Source of the DNA: an uncultured Methanobrevibacter sp.
Lineage (GTDB): Archaea > Methanobacteriota > Methanobacteria > Methanobacteriales > Methanobacteriaceae
Direction of reading: 5' to 3'
DNA length: 64,000 bases
NCBI GenBank assembly: GCA_900318035.1
Contig: ONJC01000019.1
Coordinates: 1-64,000 of the forward strand
A program made the translations under genes and the position numbers. The notes below the pieces were generated by a model, which saw only the letters and a program-made list of their open reading frames with translations, did not search any database and had not been told where the DNA came from. This document shows, in pieces, positions 53,006 through 61,638 of the stretch. Every line of letters begins with the position of its first letter. Positions within the stretch are counted from its first letter, which is position 1.

Positions 53006-53033
53006 TGTACAAAAATGTACATCAATGTATACA
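53006..53033 (+). promoter_or_regulatory. Phased TGTACA-type repeats before the symporter
   Basis: Three hexamers, TGTACA at 53006, TGTACA at 53016 and TGTATA (inside TGTATACA) at 53026, are spaced exactly ten bases apart, one turn of DNA. They sit upstream of a TATA-like stretch at about 53055-53070 and 80 bases before the symporter start. A regulator binding side by side on one DNA face is plausible. Confidence 0.4.
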
Positions 53034-53112
53034 ATAGCAATATTTAAATATTTTCTCTATATAAATATTAATGTAAATATTAATGTGTTAATATTTTTAG
53101 AGGTAATTATTT

Positions 53113-54723
53113 ATGGACGTAATGATTTTAGCAATTGTTTTTATAATCTACATATTCGCACTTGTTTTTGTAGGTTATTATGCATACAAAAAAACTAATT
53201 CCTCTGAAGACTTTATGATTGCTGGTAAGGATACACACCCATTCATCATGGCAATGAGTTATGGGGCGACTTTTATTTCGACAGCAGCTATTGTTGGTTT
53301 TGGGGGAGTTGCAAGTCAATATGGTATGAGTGTTTTATGGTTAGCATTCCTGAACATTATCATTGGCGTATTTATAGCATTCGTATTTTTAGGAAAAAGA
53401 ACCCGTAGGATGGGTCACGCTTTGGAATCTTTAACTTTTCCTGAGTTTTTAGGTAAACGTTTTGACTCAAAATTCATCCATTATTTCTCAGGATTGGTTA
53501 TTTTCTGTGCAATGCCGCTTTATGCGGCTGTAGTATTGATCGGTGCAGCAAGATTCTTGGAATCATCCCTATTGATTGATTTCAGTATCGCATTGCTTAT
53601 CCTGTCAATCATTATTACATTCTATGTGCTGTTCGGTGGAATACGTGGCGTAATGTATACAGACGCTTTACAAGGAACCATCATGGTTTTGGCTATGGTC
53701 TTCCTGCTTGTATTTGTATACTGGTTGCTTGGAGGAATCGATACAGCAAACACAGCTTTAACAAATATGGTTAATCTTTATCCTGCTGAAGCCCTTAAGA
53801 CGGGAGGAACAGGATGGACGGCATTTCCGAAGTTCGGAACACCATTCTGGTGGTCACTTGTGTCCTCCACATTAATAGGCGTAGGTATCGGTGTACTCGC
53901 ACAGCCTTCATTGATTGTAAGATTCATGACAGTCAAATCAGATAAGGAATTGAACAGATCAGTTTTGATTGGAGGTATCTTCATTGCAATCATGCCGACC
54001 ACTGCTTATATCGTGGGATCTCTTTCAAACGTATATTTCTATGACAAATTAGGCAAGATTGCTGTGGATGTTGTTGGAGGAAACATTGATAAGGTTATTC
54101 CAACATTCATTACAATGGCACTGCCTGAATGGTTCGTATATATCTTCCTGCTGTCCCTGATTGCGGCAGCAATGTCAACAATATCCTCACAGCTCCACAC
54201 CCAGGGAACTGCATTCGGGGTGGATATTTACGGTACAATAAGGGATAAATCCAAACAGAAACTCGATCAGGTAAGCATTTCAAGAGTGGGTATTCTCATA
54301 GCTATCATTTTGGCATTGATTATGGCATATTCCCTTCCTGGAAGTGTGGTTGCACTCGGAACAAGTCTGTTCTTTGAAATCTGTGCAGCAGCATTCCTGC
54401 CTGTATTCCTGGGAGCGCTTTACTGGAAAGGAATTACAAGGCTCGGAGCCATTGCAGGTATAGTCTCAGGAACTGTTGTAAGTTTATTCTGGATGATATT
54501 CGTATTCAAGAAAACTGCAGTAGGACTTGGAATCTGTAAATTCATATGTGGAGTGGATACATTATTGCCAAATGCTCCATGGCCGTTCATTGACGTAATG
54601 TTGATAGCAGTTCCTGTTTCTTTAGTCTTTACAGTTGTAGTGAGCCTGATTACCAAACCTCCTGCTCAAGAGGTTATTGACAGGGCATTTTCAAAAATTG
54701 ATACAAAAGGAAGTGATGCATAA
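53113..54723 (+). CDS. Sodium:solute symporter family protein
   Basis: A 536-residue membrane protein with about thirteen helices and the SSS (LeuT-fold) pattern: GYYAYKKTNSSEDFMIAGKDTHPFIMAMSYGATFISTAAIVGFGGVA near the N-terminus and AAAMSTISSQLHTQGTAFGVDIYG for the sodium-binding helix 8. It imports an organic solute (amino acid, pantothenate or similar) with sodium. The substrate is unclear. An AGAGGT site precedes the ATG. It overlaps its small accessory-protein gene by one base (TAATG), and the ten-base-phased repeats upstream suggest regulated expression. Confidence 0.92.
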   Translation: MDVMILAIVFIIYIFALVFVGYYAYKKTNSSEDFMIAGKDTHPFIMAMSYGATFISTAAIVGFGGVASQYGMSVLWLAFLNIIIGVFIAFVFLGKRTRRMGHALESLTFPEFLGKRFDSKFIHYFSGLVIFCAMPLYAAVVLIGAARFLESSLLIDFSIALLILSIIITFYVLFGGIRGVMYTDALQGTIMVLAMVFLLVFVYWLLGGIDTANTALTNMVNLYPAEALKTGGTGWTAFPKFGTPFWWSLVSSTLIGVGIGVLAQPSLIVRFMTVKSDKELNRSVLIGGIFIAIMPTTAYIVGSLSNVYFYDKLGKIAVDVVGGNIDKVIPTFITMALPEWFVYIFLLSLIAAAMSTISSQLHTQGTAFGVDIYGTIRDKSKQKLDQVSISRVGILIAIILALIMAYSLPGSVVALGTSLFFEICAAAFLPVFLGALYWKGITRLGAIAGIVSGTVVSLFWMIFVFKKTAVGLGICKFICGVDTLLPNAPWPFIDVMLIAVPVSLVFTVVVSLITKPPAQEVIDRAFSKIDTKGSDA

Positions 54724-54836
54724 TGATGATTTTGGGAATAGAAGACCCATGGATTTGGGGAGTATATGTTGGAATTATCTTATCCACACTTTTATGTATC
54801 GGTTATGGTATTATAAACTGGAATAAAGGAGATTAA
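54723..54836 (+). CDS. Symporter small accessory protein
   Basis: A 37-residue open frame, MMILGIEDPWIWGVYVGIIL then STLLCIGYGIINWNKGD. Its ATG overlaps the symporter stop (TAATG), so it is translationally coupled. It has one membrane helix (about residues 10-32) and a Trp-rich N-terminus. Small proteins of this type follow many archaeal and bacterial sodium:solute symporters. It probably joins the symporter in the membrane as a small subunit. It is too short for usual gene prediction and easily missed. Confidence 0.8.
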   Translation: MMILGIEDPWIWGVYVGIILSTLLCIGYGIINWNKGD

Positions 54837-54901
54837 TTCTCTTTTATTTTTTTCTATTTTTTTCGACAATTTTTTATTATCTTTTTTCCATACTTATTTT
54901 C

Positions 54902-55621
54902 ATGAATGAATTATTTTACAATTTTGGAAGAATTGAAAAAAACGACCCTGAGTTTCATGAAATCTTTAAGAATTTTGCATATGGTGAGGTATTTGAATAT
55001 TCCACATTAACGCAAAAGGAATCTATTTTAGTGATTCTCTCCTGTTTGATTGCGTGCCAGTCTCCGAAGGCATTCAAAAAGATTCTGACATCTGCATTGG
55101 ATATGGACATAACTCCCGAGGAAGTAAAGGAACTGCTTTACCAATCTGTTCCATATGTCGGATTCGGAAGAGCACACAACTTCTTTGGAGTTGTAATTAA
55201 GGTTTTCGAGAAAAAAGGAATTGAAATGCCTTTGAAAAACAGGTCAAATACCAATCCTGAAAACAGACACGATAAAGGCCGTGAAATTCAGGAAAGATAT
55301 TTTGGCGCTGAAAACATTGAGATGATGAGAAATTCAACACCTGACGGTCAAAAGCATTTCAACAGATTTCTTGAAGGTTTCTGCTTCGGTGACTTCTACA
55401 CCCGTGACGGTTTAAACGACCAGCAAATGGAACTTATAACTTTTACATTCATTGCCACTCTTGGCGGTTGTGAAAATCAGCTGAGGGGCCACACTCAGGG
55501 AAATCTCTCTGTCGGCAATGACAAGGAAAAGCTGATATCTGCAATAACTGTCATGATGCCGTATATAGGTTTTCCAAGAACACTCAACGCATTGGCTATT
55601 GTCAATGAGATATGTGGATAA
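54902..55621 (+). CDS. Carboxymuconolactone decarboxylase family protein
   Basis: A 239-residue protein made of two CMD-type halves. One holds LTQKESILVILSCLIACQSPKAFKKILTSAL with YVGFGRAHNFFGVV; the second holds LNDQQMELITFTFIATLGGCENQLRGHTQGNLSVG with YIGFPRTLNALAIV. The family comprises decarboxylases and AhpD-like peroxidases; the C-x-x-C of AhpD is absent here, so a peroxidase role is unlikely. The conserved Cys and His of the second half (C-E-N-Q-L-R-G-H) remain. Substrate unknown. No strong ribosome-binding site before ATG 54902. Confidence 0.85.
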   Translation: MNELFYNFGRIEKNDPEFHEIFKNFAYGEVFEYSTLTQKESILVILSCLIACQSPKAFKKILTSALDMDITPEEVKELLYQSVPYVGFGRAHNFFGVVIKVFEKKGIEMPLKNRSNTNPENRHDKGREIQERYFGAENIEMMRNSTPDGQKHFNRFLEGFCFGDFYTRDGLNDQQMELITFTFIATLGGCENQLRGHTQGNLSVGNDKEKLISAITVMMPYIGFPRTLNALAIVNEICG

Positions 55622-55663
55622 CTATTTAAATGAGTTTGCCCATCTAATAAGCAAGGTGGTATT

Positions 55664-57046
55664 ATGATATACAAATGTACAATTTGTGGTCACATACATA
55701 ACGAAGAAGCTACTGGAATACCATTAAATGAACTGGATGCTTGTCCAATATGCAAACAGGACATATCCAAGTTTGTTGAAGTGGAAAACTCAAAATCCAG
55801 CGAAAACATTGACATTAACGCTGAATTGGCTTATGATAAGAACTATGCAAAAAGCGATAAGGACATAAGGGCAATGGATGCAATCCACCAGATGGCAATC
55901 ACCGGCGAAAGCATTGTTGCCGCAATGTATACTGAGCTGCCAATGCCTAGTTGGGATGACATTCTCATTTTGGGAAACCAGTTAAATCCGCAGCCGTTGG
56001 AAAGTGATGTTGATGTAAATACCCGGACAATCATCGGCAAAAATGCTAAAAAGCCGCTGATTATTGAAAGTCCAATCTACATCACCCACATGTCTTTCGG
56101 AGCATTATCTAGGGAGACAAAAATCGCACTGGCCAAAGGAAGTGCTGCCATCAAAACCGCCCAGTGCAGTGGTGAAGGAGGAATTCTTCCTGAAGAGATG
56201 GAAAACGCTTACAGATACATTTTTGAATATGTTCCAAACAAATATTCTGCAACTGACGAGAATTTGAAAAATGCCGATGCAATCGAAATCAAAATAGGCC
56301 AGTCTACAAAGCCGGGTCTTGGAGGTCAGCTTCAGGGTGAAAAGGTAACTGATGAAATATCTAAAATCAGGGGCAAGCCATTGGGCGAGGATATTCATTC
56401 ACCTGCCACAATACATGAAGTCAACTCAAAGGAAGACCTGAAGGATTTGGTTGATGAGCTGAGGCAAAGGTCCTGCGGAAGGCCAATCGGCTTGAAGTTT
56501 GCAGCCGGCAGAATTGAGGATGATTTGAAATATGTCCTATATGCTGAGCCTGATTTCATAACCATTGACGGTCGTGGAGGATCAACAGGAGCAAGTCCAA
56601 AACTTGTCAGGGATTCAACTTCAGTTCCAACAGTTTACGCACTTGCAAGAGCCCGAAAATTTCTGGATAGTCATGAAAGCGACATAGATTTGACAATAAC
56701 TGGCGGCTTGAGGGTTTCATCTGACTTTGCAAAGGCACTGGCCATGGGTGCAAATGCGGTAGCTATTGGTACCGGAGCCATGATTGCGGCGGCCTGTCAG
56801 CAATACAAGATATGTGATACGGGAGATTGTCCCGTTGGTGTTGCAACGCAGGATGACGGATTGAGAATGCGATTGAAAATAGAGACTGCCGCTAAAAGGG
56901 TTGAAAATTATCTTAAGGTTTCAACTGAGGAGCTTAAAACATTTGCAAGAATCACGGGACATGATGATGTACATCACCTGAACGTCAATGACCTGTGTAC
57001 AGTCAATTCCGAAATATCCGATTACACTACCATTAGACATGTTTAA
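55664..57046 (+). CDS. FMN-binding glutamate synthase-like protein with rubredoxin-like N-terminus
   Basis: A 460-residue protein. The N-terminal 35 residues hold a rubredoxin-like C-T-I-C and C-P-I-C pair. The rest is the FMN-binding barrel of archaeal-type glutamate synthase, with THMSFGALSRETKIALAKGSAAI, GGQLQGEKVTDEISKIRGKPLGED, DFITIDGRGGSTGASPKL, GGLRVSSDFAKALAMGANAVAIGTG and GDCPVGVATQ. It may transfer ammonia (from a separate glutaminase domain) to 2-oxoglutarate; no glutaminase gene is adjacent. Alternatively it is a related FMN enzyme. A GGTGG site precedes the ATG, and a hairpin terminator follows. Confidence 0.85.
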   Translation: MIYKCTICGHIHNEEATGIPLNELDACPICKQDISKFVEVENSKSSENIDINAELAYDKNYAKSDKDIRAMDAIHQMAITGESIVAAMYTELPMPSWDDILILGNQLNPQPLESDVDVNTRTIIGKNAKKPLIIESPIYITHMSFGALSRETKIALAKGSAAIKTAQCSGEGGILPEEMENAYRYIFEYVPNKYSATDENLKNADAIEIKIGQSTKPGLGGQLQGEKVTDEISKIRGKPLGEDIHSPATIHEVNSKEDLKDLVDELRQRSCGRPIGLKFAAGRIEDDLKYVLYAEPDFITIDGRGGSTGASPKLVRDSTSVPTVYALARARKFLDSHESDIDLTITGGLRVSSDFAKALAMGANAVAIGTGAMIAAACQQYKICDTGDCPVGVATQDDGLRMRLKIETAAKRVENYLKVSTEELKTFARITGHDDVHHLNVNDLCTVNSEISDYTTIRHV

Positions 57047-57744
57047 AAAAGTTTGAGTATTGATGCTTGACATTGATACTTGAATCCTCATTTTTTTTTA
57101 AAAGAACTATTCTGAAGAATTATTTTAAGAATTAATCGGATATGTGATCTTTTTTTTCTTTTGCTAATTTTTACCATTTCATTCGATATGATGGCTTTTG
57201 ATGATAATATTGGTTTATTTCGCAATAATTGATAATTTTTCCCTATATCTAATTTTAAGCTATATAATTAATGTTTTATTCATCGATATGATATTGATTA
57301 TGAACATTTCATAACAATACTTTTATATGTACTGTTAGAAAGTATATTGTGTGTGAATTTATGTGCCTAACGAAATATTTTCAGTTTTCGGTCTTAAAAT
57401 TAAAAAAATCACATGTATGCTGAAAGAATTGTTGGTCGATATGAAAATATTTATATGTCATTATTCATAGAATTATAAATGCTAATCATGATATTGAATG
57501 TAATTTGGGAGTAGTAAATGGATTGTAGGAAAATGTTATGAAATTATTCTATTTTGTAATGTTTCTGTTTAATGGGTTTGTTTCTGCAGTTTTGTCAGCT
57601 AATGAAAATGCGGATTGTTCATTTCACCTTCGTCTTCTGTTGGTGGTCTGAATGTTTGCAATTGCTTTTTTTACTAATCTTGATTTGGTATTTAATGTCT
57701 GATAGTGATATTTTGTTTAATTTACTCGAAAAAGGAGAATAATC
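57047..57744. other. 698-bp region upstream of modA
   Basis: Starts with the glutamate synthase terminator (57056-57099). Mid-region there is a dyad ATACTTT, 15 bases, AAAGTAT (57317-57345) over a TTTATATG TATA-like stretch, and two very short open frames (57363-57470 with GTG start, and 57539-57652 with an N-terminus like a signal peptide) without clear support. The modA leader with an AAAGGAG ribosome-binding site ends it. I cannot call a gene with confidence. Confidence 0.45.
57056..57099 (+). terminator. Terminator after the glutamate synthase-like gene
   Basis: A 10-bp stem with two G-T wobbles (AGTATTGATG, loop CTTGA, CATTGATACT) is followed by ATCCTCA and nine T residues. It starts 9 bases past the stop codon. 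Confidence 0.65.
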
Positions 57745-58578
57745 ATGAAATCTATGAAAAAGTTATTACTTGTTGCTATTTTATTAGCTGTAGTTGTTGT
57801 TAGTGTGGGTTCATGTTCTGCCGGAATTTTTGACTTTTTAGGTGGCAGTAACTCAACCAGCGCTGCTGATGCCAACGTGACTGGAGATGTTAATTTGGCT
57901 GCAGCTGCTAGTTTAAAAAATGTGTATGATGAAAAGTTAATTCCAATGTTTAAGGAAAAATACCCTAATGTAAAAGTAACTCCTACTTACGCTTCAAGTG
58001 GGGATTTACAAACCCAAATTGAAAACGGTTTAAAAGCTGATATTTTCATGTCCGCTGCAAACAAACAAATGAATAAGTTAATGGAAGAAGGTTATATTAA
58101 AAACGATACCAACAAACAATTTTTAGAAAACAAAGTTGTATTGATTGTACCTGCTAACTCAACTTCCAACATCACTTCATTCAATGACTTGAAAAATATG
58201 AGCGGTCACATTGCTATCGGTGATCCTGAATCTGTACCTGCAGGTCAATACGCTAAAGAAGTATTTACCAATTTAGGTATTTGGAATGCTACTGAATCCA
58301 AATTATCCTTAGGTAAAGATGTAACTGAAGTATTAAACCAAGTCGCTCAAGGATCTGCTGACTGTGGTGTTGTATATTCCACTGATGCTAAATCCAACAG
58401 TGGCGTAAAAGTGGTTTGTGAAGCTCCTCAAGGATCTTTAAACACTTCCGTTATCTATCCTGTAGCTGAACTTAGTAACACAACAAACCCAGATGCTGCA
58501 GATGCATTCTTGAACTTCTTACAAACCAAAGAAGCTAAAGATGTCTTTGTTGAATACGGTTTCACAATTCACGAATAG
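57745..58578 (+). CDS. modA: Molybdate ABC transporter substrate-binding protein
   Basis: A 277-residue secreted molybdate (or tungstate)-binding protein. The signal peptide (about 1-25) ends with a lipobox-like VGSC, followed by a Ser/Asn-rich linker and the ModA domain: NLAAAASLKNVYDEKLIPMFKEKYP, then VTPTYASSGDLQTQIENGLKADIFMSAANKQM. Then NKVVLIVP-like and DPESVPAGQYAKEVFTNLG segments contact the oxyanion. Length and fold are intact. AAAGGAG is upstream. It leads the modA-modB-modC operon. Molybdenum or tungsten is needed for formylmethanofuran dehydrogenase. Confidence 0.94.
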   Translation: MKSMKKLLLVAILLAVVVVSVGSCSAGIFDFLGGSNSTSAADANVTGDVNLAAAASLKNVYDEKLIPMFKEKYPNVKVTPTYASSGDLQTQIENGLKADIFMSAANKQMNKLMEEGYIKNDTNKQFLENKVVLIVPANSTSNITSFNDLKNMSGHIAIGDPESVPAGQYAKEVFTNLGIWNATESKLSLGKDVTEVLNQVAQGSADCGVVYSTDAKSNSGVKVVCEAPQGSLNTSVIYPVAELSNTTNPDAADAFLNFLQTKEAKDVFVEYGFTIHE

Positions 58579-58624
58579 ATATTTGAAAGATATTGAATAA
58601 TAAAACATCTAAAGGAGATAAGGC

Positions 58625-59302
58625 ATGACTACTGATTGGTCCCCGGTTTTCATTTCAATGAAGACAGCAAGTCTCTCAATATTCATAACCTTTTTTGTAG
58701 GGTTATTTGTTGCCTGGGGTCTTGTTAAATTAAAAAATGATTCAATAAAAATTGTACTTGATGGTATTTTCACATTGCCTCTTGTACTGCCTCCTACTGT
58801 AGTGGGGTTCTTTTTATTGTGGATTTTTGGTGTTAGAGGACCAATCGGTAAGTTTTTTATAGACTTTTTCACTGTGAAAATTGCTTTTTCATGGTCTGCA
58901 ACAGTTATTGCTGCAGTGGTCATGTCTTTTCCTTTAATGTATCGTTCCGCTCGAGGTGCATTTGAACAGGTGGATTCCAACTTGTTGGATGCTGGCCGTA
59001 CATTGGGCATGTCCGAGTGGAAAATTTTCTGGAAGATTTTATTTGCAAACGCATTGCCGGGAATTATCAGTGGTGGAATTCTTGCCTATGCCCGTGGTTT
59101 AGGTGAATTCGGTGCTACAGCTATGCTTGCAGGTAATATTGCCGGAGAAACCAGAACACTCCCAATGGCAGTTTACTCTGAAGTGGCTGCAGGAAATATG
59201 GGGGAAGCTTTTAATTATGTAATAGTAATTGTTATTATAGCGTTTATAGCTATTTTCATTATGGATTATATTTCTATACGTAAGGAAAAGCAGTGGAAAT
59301 AA
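58625..59302 (+). CDS. modB: Molybdate ABC transporter permease
   Basis: A 225-residue membrane permease with five to six helices and the EAA loop for contact with the ATPase (EFGATAMLAGNIAGETRTLPMAVYSEV and LDAGRTLGMSEWKIFWKILFANALPGIISGGILAYARGLGEFGA). The LVLPPTVVGF sequence is typical of ModB. An AAGGAG site precedes the ATG. It is 46 bases behind modA and 36 bases before the first modC copy, as in molybdate operons. Confidence 0.95.
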   Translation: MTTDWSPVFISMKTASLSIFITFFVGLFVAWGLVKLKNDSIKIVLDGIFTLPLVLPPTVVGFFLLWIFGVRGPIGKFFIDFFTVKIAFSWSATVIAAVVMSFPLMYRSARGAFEQVDSNLLDAGRTLGMSEWKIFWKILFANALPGIISGGILAYARGLGEFGATAMLAGNIAGETRTLPMAVYSEVAAGNMGEAFNYVIVIVIIAFIAIFIMDYISIRKEKQWK

Positions 59303-59338
59303 TTTACTATTTTTTTTAATCTTTTATGGAGTATGGAT

Positions 59339-59908
59339 ATGTGCAATAAGTTGTTAAAGGTAAATATCCACAAGGAACTTAAGGAATTTGATTTGGATGT
59401 AAATTTTGAACTGAAAAATAAGCGTTTGGGTATTCTTGGTCCTTCCGGTTGCGGAAAAAGTATGACCTTGAAATCTATTGCAGGTATTGTGGATCCGGAT
59501 AAGGGTGTTATTAGTTTAAACACCGGTGATGATACTGTTTATTTTAATTCGGATAAAAAAATTAATTTAAGGCCTCAAAAAAGAAATGTGGGGTATCTCT
59601 TTCAGAATTATGCGCTGTTTCCCAATATGACTGTTGAGGAAAATGTTGCTTGCGGTCTTCCTAAAGATGTTAATAAGGAAATCGTGCATGAAATGATTAA
59701 GCGTTTTCATTTGGACGGTTTGGAGAATAGGTACCCTCGTCAATTGTCTGGTGGTCAGCAGCAAAGGGTGGCTTTGGCCCGTATATTGGCTTATGGTCCT
59801 GATGTCATTTTGTTGGATGAGCCGTTCAGTGCCATGGACACATTCTTAAAAGAACAGTTGCGTATTATGACCGTGATGAGGCATTTCAGTTCTGCGATGA
59901 GCTCATAG
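59339..59908 (+). CDS. modC: Molybdate ABC transporter ATPase ModC, copy 1, N-terminal part (broken)
   Basis: First of two tandem ModC genes, broken. The N-terminal 175 codons hold an ATPase with Walker A GPSGCGKSM, Q-loop LFQNYALFPNM, signature LSGGQQQRVALARIL and Walker B ILLDEPFSAMD. The sequence after LKEQLRI is lost at 59867, so the residues IMTVMRHFSSAMSS at the end are out of frame. Start ATG 59339 (MCNKLLKV) is preferred over ATG 59333 because the GGAG site lies 7 bases upstream and it matches copy 2. The rest is in another frame to 60324. As it stands the gene cannot make a whole ATPase. Confidence 0.85.
   Translation: MCNKLLKVNIHKELKEFDLDVNFELKNKRLGILGPSGCGKSMTLKSIAGIVDPDKGVISLNTGDDTVYFNSDKKINLRPQKRNVGYLFQNYALFPNMTVEENVACGLPKDVNKEIVHEMIKRFHLDGLENRYPRQLSGGQQQRVALARILAYGPDVILLDEPFSAMDTFLKEQLRIMTVMRHFSSAMSS
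59768..59867 (+). repeat. 100-bp exact repeat, copy 1 (modC)
   Basis: These 100 bases, covering signature to beyond Walker B of the first modC, are identical to 61003-61102. Directly after the repeat the reading frame breaks. Confidence 0.9.
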
Positions 59909-59910
59909 TT

Positions 59911-60324
59911 TTGGATGAAGGTAAAATCATAGCAAAAGGAAATACTTATGACGTATTTGAAAATCCAACGAAAGTTCAGGTTGCAAGGCTTACCGGTTGT
60001 AAGAACATTTCTAAAATTGAAGTCATTGATGATTATCATCTCAAATCATTGGATTGGGGTGTTGTTTTTGAAGTATCCGAAAAGATCTCACCTAGCATCA
60101 CTCACATAGGAATAAGAGCACATGATTTTGCTCCTGCCGAAAAGGATGATGTCAACGCGTTTGATACTAAAAATTCATCATTGTTGGAAATGCCTTTTGA
60201 ATGGGAAATAACCCTGGCAAATGGCTTATGGTGGAAATATGATAAACAGATTGATGAGCACGAGTTTGTCATTCCAGAATATTTAAAAATAAATCCTAAA
60301 GATGTAATATTACTTGAAGAGTAA
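59911..60324 (+). pseudogene. modC: ModC copy 1, C-terminal part
   Basis: The second part of the first modC, in a frame one base off. Homology begins at about 59869, before the listed ATG, with D-R-D-E-A-F-Q-F-C-D-E-L and LDEGKIIAKGNTYDVFENP, the region after the H-loop. The later part (about residue 40 on) holds the regulatory TOBE-like domain with FEVSEKISPSITHIGIRAHDF. An estimated 50 or so bases, including the switch histidine, are missing between the two parts. Confidence 0.75.
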
Positions 60325-60576
60325 ATCAACCACATCTTTTTTATACTTATTTTCATGTTTTTTTGGATTTTTCCAAAAATTCTCTTTTCATTGAATTTCT
60401 TTTTTTTCAAATATGCTATCTTATTTTTTCTTTATTCATTGTTATTCACTTCGAAAATTGTTTAAATCAAAGAAAATTATTTAAATAATAAAATTTAAAG
60501 TATTTCCAGCTATATTTCATGATTGTATCTAATTTGAATGATATTTTTTATTTTTTCATATATATGGGTGAGAGAT

Positions 60577-61257
60577 ATGGAAAATAAATTGTTAAAGGTA
60601 AATATCCAAAAGGAACTTAAGGAGTTTGACCTTGATGTTAGTTTTGAATTGAAAAGCAGAAGTTTAGGCATTCTCGGTCCGTCCGGCTGCGGAAAAAGTA
60701 TGACCTTGAAATCTATTGCAGGTATTGTGGATCCGGATAAGGGCATTGTTAGTTTAAGTGCCGGTGAAGAGACTGTTTTTTTCGATTCAGATAAAAAAAT
60801 TAATATAAAGCCTCAAAAAAGAAATGTGGGGTATCTGTTTCAGAATTATGCGCTATTTCCCAATATGACAGTTGAGGAAAATGTGGCTTGCGGTCTTCCT
60901 AAAGATGATAAGAAAACAGTATCCGAAATGATTGAACGTTTTCATTTGAACGGATTGGAAAAAAGATATCCCAGACAATTGTCTGGCGGTCAGCAGCAGA
61001 GAGTGGCTTTGGCCCGTATATTGGCTTATGGTCCTGATGTCATTTTGTTGGATGAGCCGTTCAGTGCCATGGACACATTCTTAAAAGAACAGTTGCGTAT
61101 TAAAATCCAAGAAAGGTTCAGGTTGCAAGGCTTACCGGTTGTAAGAACATTTCCAGAATTGAAGTCCTTGATGACTATCATCTCAAATCATTGGATTGGG
61201 GAGTTGTTTTCGAAGTATCCGAAAAGATTTCACCTAACATCACTCACATCGGAATAA
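60577..61257 (+). CDS. modC: Molybdate ABC transporter ATPase ModC, copy 2, N-terminal part (broken)
   Basis: Second ModC gene, with Walker A GPSGCGKSM, Q-loop LFQNYALFPNM, signature LSGGQQQRVALARIL and Walker B ILLDEPFSAMD, close to copy 1. Start ATG 60577 (MENKLLKV) follows a GGGTGAGAG site; an upstream ATG at 60538 lies in a low-complexity stretch. After LKEQLRI, at 61102, the sequence jumps about 140 bases ahead and goes out of frame, so the last 50 residues are not ModC sequence. The copy is more truncated than copy 1 by 93 bases, or 31 codons. Confidence 0.83.
   Translation: MENKLLKVNIQKELKEFDLDVSFELKSRSLGILGPSGCGKSMTLKSIAGIVDPDKGIVSLSAGEETVFFDSDKKINIKPQKRNVGYLFQNYALFPNMTVEENVACGLPKDDKKTVSEMIERFHLNGLEKRYPRQLSGGQQQRVALARILAYGPDVILLDEPFSAMDTFLKEQLRIKIQERFRLQGLPVVRTFPELKSLMTIISNHWIGELFSKYPKRFHLTSLTSE
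61003..61102 (+). repeat. 100-bp exact repeat, copy 2 (modC)
   Basis: Identical to 59768-59867 over 100 bases. The second modC also loses its reading frame exactly where the repeat ends. Confidence 0.9.
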
Positions 61258-61466
61258 GGGCTCATAATTTCACCGTAGCTGAAAAGGATGATGTTAATGT
61301 GATTGACACTGCTGATTCAACAAAACTGGAGATGCCTTTCGAATGGGAAATAACCCTGGCTAACGGCTTATGGTGGAAGGTTGACAAAAGGATTCGTGAC
61401 CATGAGTTTTCTGTTCCCGAGTATTTGAAGGTCAATCCAAAAGACATTATACTTCTGGAAGAGTGA
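61191..61466 (+). pseudogene. modC: ModC copy 2, C-terminal part
   Basis: The out-of-frame end of the second modC. Homology starts at about 61103 (NPRKVQVARLTGCKNIS in the proper frame) and runs through MDWGVVFEVSEKISPNITHIGIRAHNF to the end ILLEE, the C-terminal domain of the transporter ATPase. The listed ATG is not a true start. Sequence similarity to copy 1 is high throughout. Whether both copies are whole in the living genome is unknown. Confidence 0.75.
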
Positions 61467-61638
61467 TTGAATTATTGATTCAATCATTAATTATTCTTAT
61501 TTTGCAGAAATTTCTTTTGATTAATTTAATCAGATTTTACATTAACATTAACGTTTGAGTTTTTTGTTTTAATTTTTTCATGGGGATATATATCCATTAG
61601 TTATTTTTGGCTCAAGTCATGATTTGTAGAAGTTAATG

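Noticed and set aside
57539-57652. 37-residue frame with signal-peptide-like start before modA
   Set aside because: No ribosome-binding site and no recognisable C-terminal part; perhaps a relic of a secreted protein, but unsupported.
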